Below are positions 24,497 through 27,157 of a DNA stretch of 27,157 nucleotides, piece by piece. This stretch comes from SXXZ01 sp041177965. GTDB taxonomy: Bacteria; Verrucomicrobiota; Verrucomicrobiia; Limisphaerales; UBA9464. Made by a program: the position numbers and the translations under genes. Position 1 is the stretch's first letter; each line of letters starts with the position of its first letter. Below the pieces are notes generated by a model. It searched no databases and was not told where the DNA came from. It saw only the letters and a list, made by a program, of their open reading frames with translations. The DNA lies in assembly GCA_041177965.1 (NCBI GenBank), contig JBEGWF010000077.1, positions 1-27,157 of the forward strand, in the 5' to 3' direction.

Positions 24497-24964
24497 ATGA
24501 GTGCCAAAGACACCCTCCTCCAGATGCTCAAGACCCTCGGCTTCGAGGCCACGGTCACCGAGCAGGACTACGAGGACATGCTCCTGCTGGACATCCAGAC
24601 CGATGAACCCAACCGACTGATCGGCCGGCAGGGCCAGACGTTGGGGGAGATCCAGTACCTGCTCAACCGCATCCTCCACAAGGGGGACGACTCCGCTCCC
24701 CGGGTCATGCTGGATGTCGGCGGATACCGCCGCGAGGCCCGCGAGCAGCTCGCCAAGCGGGCCCTCGAGCTGGCAGACAAGGTGCGCCGCTACGGCGACA
24801 TCATGGAGATGGAACCGATGAACGCCTACGACCGGCGCGTCGTCCATCAGGCCCTCAAGTCGGACCCCGACATCGAGACCCACAGCGTGGAGGTCGACGG
24901 CAGCGACAAGAAGGTCATCCTGCTGCGTCCGCGCCGCAACGCCCCCTCCACGTCGCCGGCGTGA
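24497..24964 (+). CDS. jag: KH/R3H RNA-binding protein Jag (KhpB)
   Basis: Jag/KhpB binds RNA and is commonly encoded directly after yidC. The 155-residue protein has a type II KH domain with the GxxG loop in RLIGRQGQTLGEIQYL, and an R3H domain with the R-x3-H motif in YDRRVVHQALKSDP. The N-terminal Jag domain found in many Gram-positive homologs is absent, making this the short form. It starts 15 bases after yidC and ends the cluster; the next 57 bases fold into three successive hairpins. Confidence 0.93.
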   Translation: MSAKDTLLQMLKTLGFEATVTEQDYEDMLLLDIQTDEPNRLIGRQGQTLGEIQYLLNRILHKGDDSAPRVMLDVGGYRREAREQLAKRALELADKVRRYGDIMEMEPMNAYDRRVVHQALKSDPDIETHSVEVDGSDKKVILLRPRRNAPSTSPA

Positions 24965-25020
24965 CCGATGGGTGCATCGGTTCCGCTCCGGAACCCCCGT
25001 GCCGGCGTCCCGTACCGGCA
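24964..25020 (+). terminator. Three consecutive hairpins after jag
   Basis: Directly after the jag stop codon lie ACCGATG/CATCGGT (24964-24981, loop GGTG), TTCCG/CGGAA (24981-24993, loop CTC, sharing one base) and TGCCGG/CCGGCA (25000-25020, 9-base loop). All three stems are perfect. They probably end the rpmH-jag transcript or protect its 3' end. There is no T-tract, so the intrinsic-terminator label is tentative. Confidence 0.5.
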
Positions 25021-25082
25021 TCCGGTCGCCTGCAAGGGTGCCTCCTGAAGAGACGTTGCGGACGGAGGCCCGAGCCGTCACC

Positions 25083-25111
25083 TTGACGCGGGGCCGTCCT
25101 GCATCGATATC
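25083..25111 (+). promoter_or_regulatory. Possible sigma-70 promoter for mcsAB
   Basis: TTGACG (25083-25088, five of six matches) is followed after 17 bases by GATATC (25106-25111, three of six). The start would fall near 25118, only about seven bases before the mcsA ATG, so the mRNA would be almost leaderless. This fits the absence of a Shine-Dalgarno before mcsA. The -10 match is weak. Confidence 0.3.
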
Positions 25112-25124
25112 TGCCCCGCAATCT

Positions 25125-25619
25125 ATGGTGTGCCAGTTCTGCAAGTCGAAGGAGGCGACGGTCCACGTGACCGAGATCGCCGACAACAAGGTCAAGAAGG
25201 TCGACGCCTGCGCCGCCTGTGCGAAGGAGAAGAACTACAACGACCCGGCGGCCTTCGCCATCGCCGACCATCTCCTCGGTCTGGGCGCCGCCCAGAAGAT
25301 GGAGGAGGCCTCCGAGGCGGTGGGCGTGCTGTCCTGCGACCAGTGCGGTTACACCCAGGCCGACTTCAAGAAGAGCGGTCGCCTGGGTTGCGCCCGCTGC
25401 TACGACATCTTCTCCGAGGGACTCGATTCCGTCCTGAAGACCATGCACAAGGACATCCGGCACCGGGGCAAGGTGCCGGCGGCCGCCCAGAAGGCCGCCG
25501 AGGGTGCCCAGCGGCTCCAGCGGCTGAACAAGGACCTCCAGAAGGCCATCGCCCGGGAGGATTTCGAGACGGCGGCCCGGTTGCGTGACGAGATCAAGGC
25601 ATTCTCGGCCGTCGGCTAG
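25125..25619 (+). CDS. mcsA: McsA, activator of protein-arginine kinase
   Basis: McsA activates the protein-arginine kinase McsB and helps mark damaged proteins for ClpC-ClpP degradation. The 164-residue protein has two zinc-binding cysteine pairs in the N-terminal half (CQFC ... CAAC), then a second set (CDQCGYTQADF ... CARCYDIF). A C-terminal UVR domain, LNKDLQKAIAREDFETAARL, follows. The ATG at 25125 gives the family N-terminus (MVCQFCKSKEATVHV); the open frame upstream to 24972 runs into the hairpin region and is not supported. mcsB starts 11 bases later. A cysteine-rich start is typical of McsA. Confidence 0.93.
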   Translation: MVCQFCKSKEATVHVTEIADNKVKKVDACAACAKEKNYNDPAAFAIADHLLGLGAAQKMEEASEAVGVLSCDQCGYTQADFKKSGRLGCARCYDIFSEGLDSVLKTMHKDIRHRGKVPAAAQKAAEGAQRLQRLNKDLQKAIAREDFETAARLRDEIKAFSAVG

Positions 25620-25630
25620 ACCCGCACCCC

Positions 25631-26746
25631 ATGAGCATCCTCGAGTTCCTGATCCCCGCCTCGGAGGCCTGCCTCCGAAGCGGTCCCCACGACAAGATCG
25701 TGCTGTCGAGCCGGGTGCGTCTGGCCCGGAACCTCACCACGGTCCCGTTCCCCAGCCACTCCAAGAAGGCCGACCGCATCAAGGCCTACGAGACCCTGAT
25801 GCCGGCCGTCAGGTCGCTTTCCCAACTGGGCGCCGACACCTTTTCGGAATCGATGGACCGGTTGCCGGCCCTCGACAAGCAGTTGCTGGTGGAGCGCCAC
25901 CTGATCAGCCGCGAGCACGCCGCCAAGAACGCCGGGAGCGGCATCGTGCTGAACCGCGAGGAGAACGTCTGCGTGATGGTCAACGAGGAGGATCACCTGC
26001 GGATGCAGGCGCTCCGTCCCGGTCTCCAGCTTCGGCAGGCCTGGACCGCCATCGATGCCATCGATTCGGCCCTGCAGGAGAAGGTGGAGTTCGCCTTCAC
26101 CGAGCGCTACGGCTTCCTGACGGCCTGCCCGACCAACCTCGGCACGGGCATCCGGGTCAGCGCGATGCTCCACCTGCCCGGACTGGTGCTGGCCGAGCAG
26201 ATCAACCAGATCATCCAGGCGGTCAACAAGCTGGGCTTGGCGGTCCGCGGCCTCTACGGAGAGGGCACCGAGGCGCTGGGCAACGTCTTCCAGGTCTCGA
26301 ACCAGATGACCCTCGGAGAACCCGAGAACGACATCGTCGAGCGCATCAACAAGGTGCTCCTGCAGATCATCGAGCACGAGGAGAACGCCCGACTGTCCCA
26401 GATGGAGAAGAAACCGGCCGTGCTGCTGAATCACATCGGCCGAGCCTACGGTGTGCTGGGCAACAGTTGGAGCATCTCGTCCAAGGAGGCCATGAACCTC
26501 ATCAGCTTCCTGAGGCTCGGGGTCGACCTCGGCGTCTTCGGAACCACCCCGAAGTCGCTGGCCGACGAGTTGTTCCTCCGGAGCCAGCCGGCGCACCTGC
26601 AGTTGGCCCATCCGCTGCGCGACAAGCTCGGTTCCGATGAACGCGATCTGTTCCGGGCCCAGATGCTGCGCGAGCGCACCGCGATCATTCCCAAGCCCGA
26701 TCCCCAGGCCCTGCTGGGTCGCCGCGAAAGCGGTTCTCCCGAATGA
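25631..26746 (+). CDS. mcsB: Protein-arginine kinase McsB
   Basis: McsB phosphorylates arginines on proteins, tagging them for ClpCP. The 371-residue protein has the phosphagen-kinase fold: SSRVRLARNL near the N-terminus, NREENVCVMVNEEDHLRMQ with the catalytic glutamate, and CPTNLGTGIR with Cys166 in the active-site loop. The RDxxRA motif is present as RDLFRA (338-343). In Geobacillus this motif forms the phosphoarginine-binding allosteric site, so the regulatory site appears intact. It follows mcsA by 11 bases, one operon. The Gram-positive ctsR and clpC partners are not in the window. Confidence 0.96.
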   Translation: MSILEFLIPASEACLRSGPHDKIVLSSRVRLARNLTTVPFPSHSKKADRIKAYETLMPAVRSLSQLGADTFSESMDRLPALDKQLLVERHLISREHAAKNAGSGIVLNREENVCVMVNEEDHLRMQALRPGLQLRQAWTAIDAIDSALQEKVEFAFTERYGFLTACPTNLGTGIRVSAMLHLPGLVLAEQINQIIQAVNKLGLAVRGLYGEGTEALGNVFQVSNQMTLGEPENDIVERINKVLLQIIEHEENARLSQMEKKPAVLLNHIGRAYGVLGNSWSISSKEAMNLISFLRLGVDLGVFGTTPKSLADELFLRSQPAHLQLAHPLRDKLGSDERDLFRAQMLRERTAIIPKPDPQALLGRRESGSPE

Positions 26747-26755
26747 TCCGGAACC

Positions 26756-26771
26756 TCCCGATCCGTCGGGA
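26756..26771 (+). terminator. Possible hairpin after mcsB
   Basis: TCCCGA (26756-26761), loop TCCG, TCGGGA (26766-26771) form a perfect 6-bp stem ten bases after the mcsB stop. No T-tract follows. A further ATCCCGAG just downstream could compete for pairing. Confidence 0.35.
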
Positions 26772-26870
26772 TCCATCCCGAGTGGGTCGGTCGCCGGTGG
26801 ACCAAGGTTGCGTTGGTGCACGGATCCCGTGGGCATGGCCCCATCTGTGTCGATCCGGCCGTGCGTCGCC

Positions 26871-26898
26871 CGGTCATTGGCCGGTCATTGGCCGGTCC
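26871..26898. repeat. Short 11-bp tandem repeat between mcsB and trpB
   Basis: CGGTCATTGGC occurs at 26871-26881 and 26882-26892, followed by a partial third copy (CGGTCC). In the same intergenic stretch TCCCGATCA occurs at 26956-26964 and 26971-26979. No gene was recognised between 26747 and 27017; short open frames here have no support. Confidence 0.6.
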
Positions 26899-27017
26899 TT
26901 CAAGCACTCCGCCCACGGGCCCCCTGAATTGACGCCCGCCGCCTCACCCAGGGTCTCCCGATCAGGGGTGTCCCGATCACCGGAGGCCGGTCGAACCTGT
27001 ACCGGGTAGGACGAGGG

Positions 27018-27157
27018 TCACTCCGGCATCCGGATGCCCAGTTTCTCCGCGGCCTGCATCACGTCCTTGTCTCCGCGTCCCGAGAGGTTCACCACGATCA
27101 CGGAATCCTTGGGCAGGGTGGGGGCCCTTCGGATGGCCCCGGCGACGGCGTGGGAGC
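27018..27157 (-). CDS. trpB: Tryptophan synthase beta subunit, 3' end (partial)
   Basis: The last 46 codons of a minus-strand gene run off the window edge. They encode SHAVAGAIRRAP followed by VIVVNLSGRGDKDV and end in GIRMPE. The SHA and NLSGRGDKDV stretches are hallmarks of the TrpB C-terminus, which makes tryptophan from indole and serine with pyridoxal phosphate in the cytoplasm. The rest of the gene lies beyond 27157. It is convergent with mcsB, with about 270 bases between. Confidence 0.9.
   Translation of the reverse strand, partial: SHAVAGAIRRAPTLPKDSVIVVNLSGRGDKDVMQAAEKLGIRMPE

Noticed and set aside
22946..25195. Minus-strand open frame of 749 codons opposite yidC, jag and mcsA
   Set aside because: It crosses three unrelated, well-supported genes and has no family features.

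Overview
The window is high-GC bacterial chromosome with the marks of a PVC-group bacterium, most likely Verrucomicrobiota. The marks are a secreted SGNH/PVC-dehydrogenase/cupredoxin fusion, a protein with two planctomycete-type cytochrome c modules joined to a sulfatase-modifying-factor-like domain, a pseudopilin with a near-canonical H-X9-DG motif, and two Tat-exported Gfo/Idh/MocA oxidoreductases. This placement is inference from family content; no rRNA is present to confirm it. Because GC is high, many long open frames lie antisense to real genes. I treated these as shadows.

Layout. (1) 233-2528, plus: a secreted serine beta-lactamase-like hydrolase, then a secreted protein of unknown function. 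(2) 2556-6905, minus: a 1140-residue secreted fusion protein and a MOSC-domain protein. (3) 7042-11152, plus: glycogen branching enzyme (glgB) and DNA primase (dnaG). A tRNA-Glu(CUC) gene with its own promoter-like sequence follows. (4) 11627-13446, plus: the PII gene (glnB/glnK) and ammonium channel gene amt, preceded by a sigma-54-like promoter and an inverted repeat that ends just before the PII start codon. (5) 13508-19451, minus: five genes for exported proteins, namely the pseudopilin, the dicytochrome/FGE-like fusion, a Tat-lipoprotein oxidoreductase, an exported rhodanese and a second Tat oxidoreductase. (6) 19578-20913, plus: ruvA and a DUF374 acyltransferase-like gene, convergent with def (20953-21522, minus). 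(7) 21739-24964, plus: the conserved rpmH-rnpA-yidD-yidC-jag cluster. (8) 25125-26746, plus: mcsA-mcsB, the protein-arginine kinase pair. (9) 27018-27157, minus: the 3' end of trpB, cut by the window edge.

How the genes work together. PII and Amt form the standard ammonium-uptake control pair. rpmH, rnpA, yidD, yidC and jag serve ribosome assembly, tRNA 5' maturation, membrane insertion and RNA binding. McsA activates McsB, but the usual partners ctsR and clpC are not nearby. The minus-strand exported set is probably a periplasmic sugar or redox module, but nothing in the sequence defines its substrate.

I found no CRISPR array, insertion sequence, phage or defence locus. The least ordinary signals are the control region upstream of the PII gene, the fusion architectures of the two large secreted proteins, the three consecutive hairpins between jag and mcsA, and the repeat-built rnpA/yidD junction. 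None of these is strong evidence for a wholly new system.
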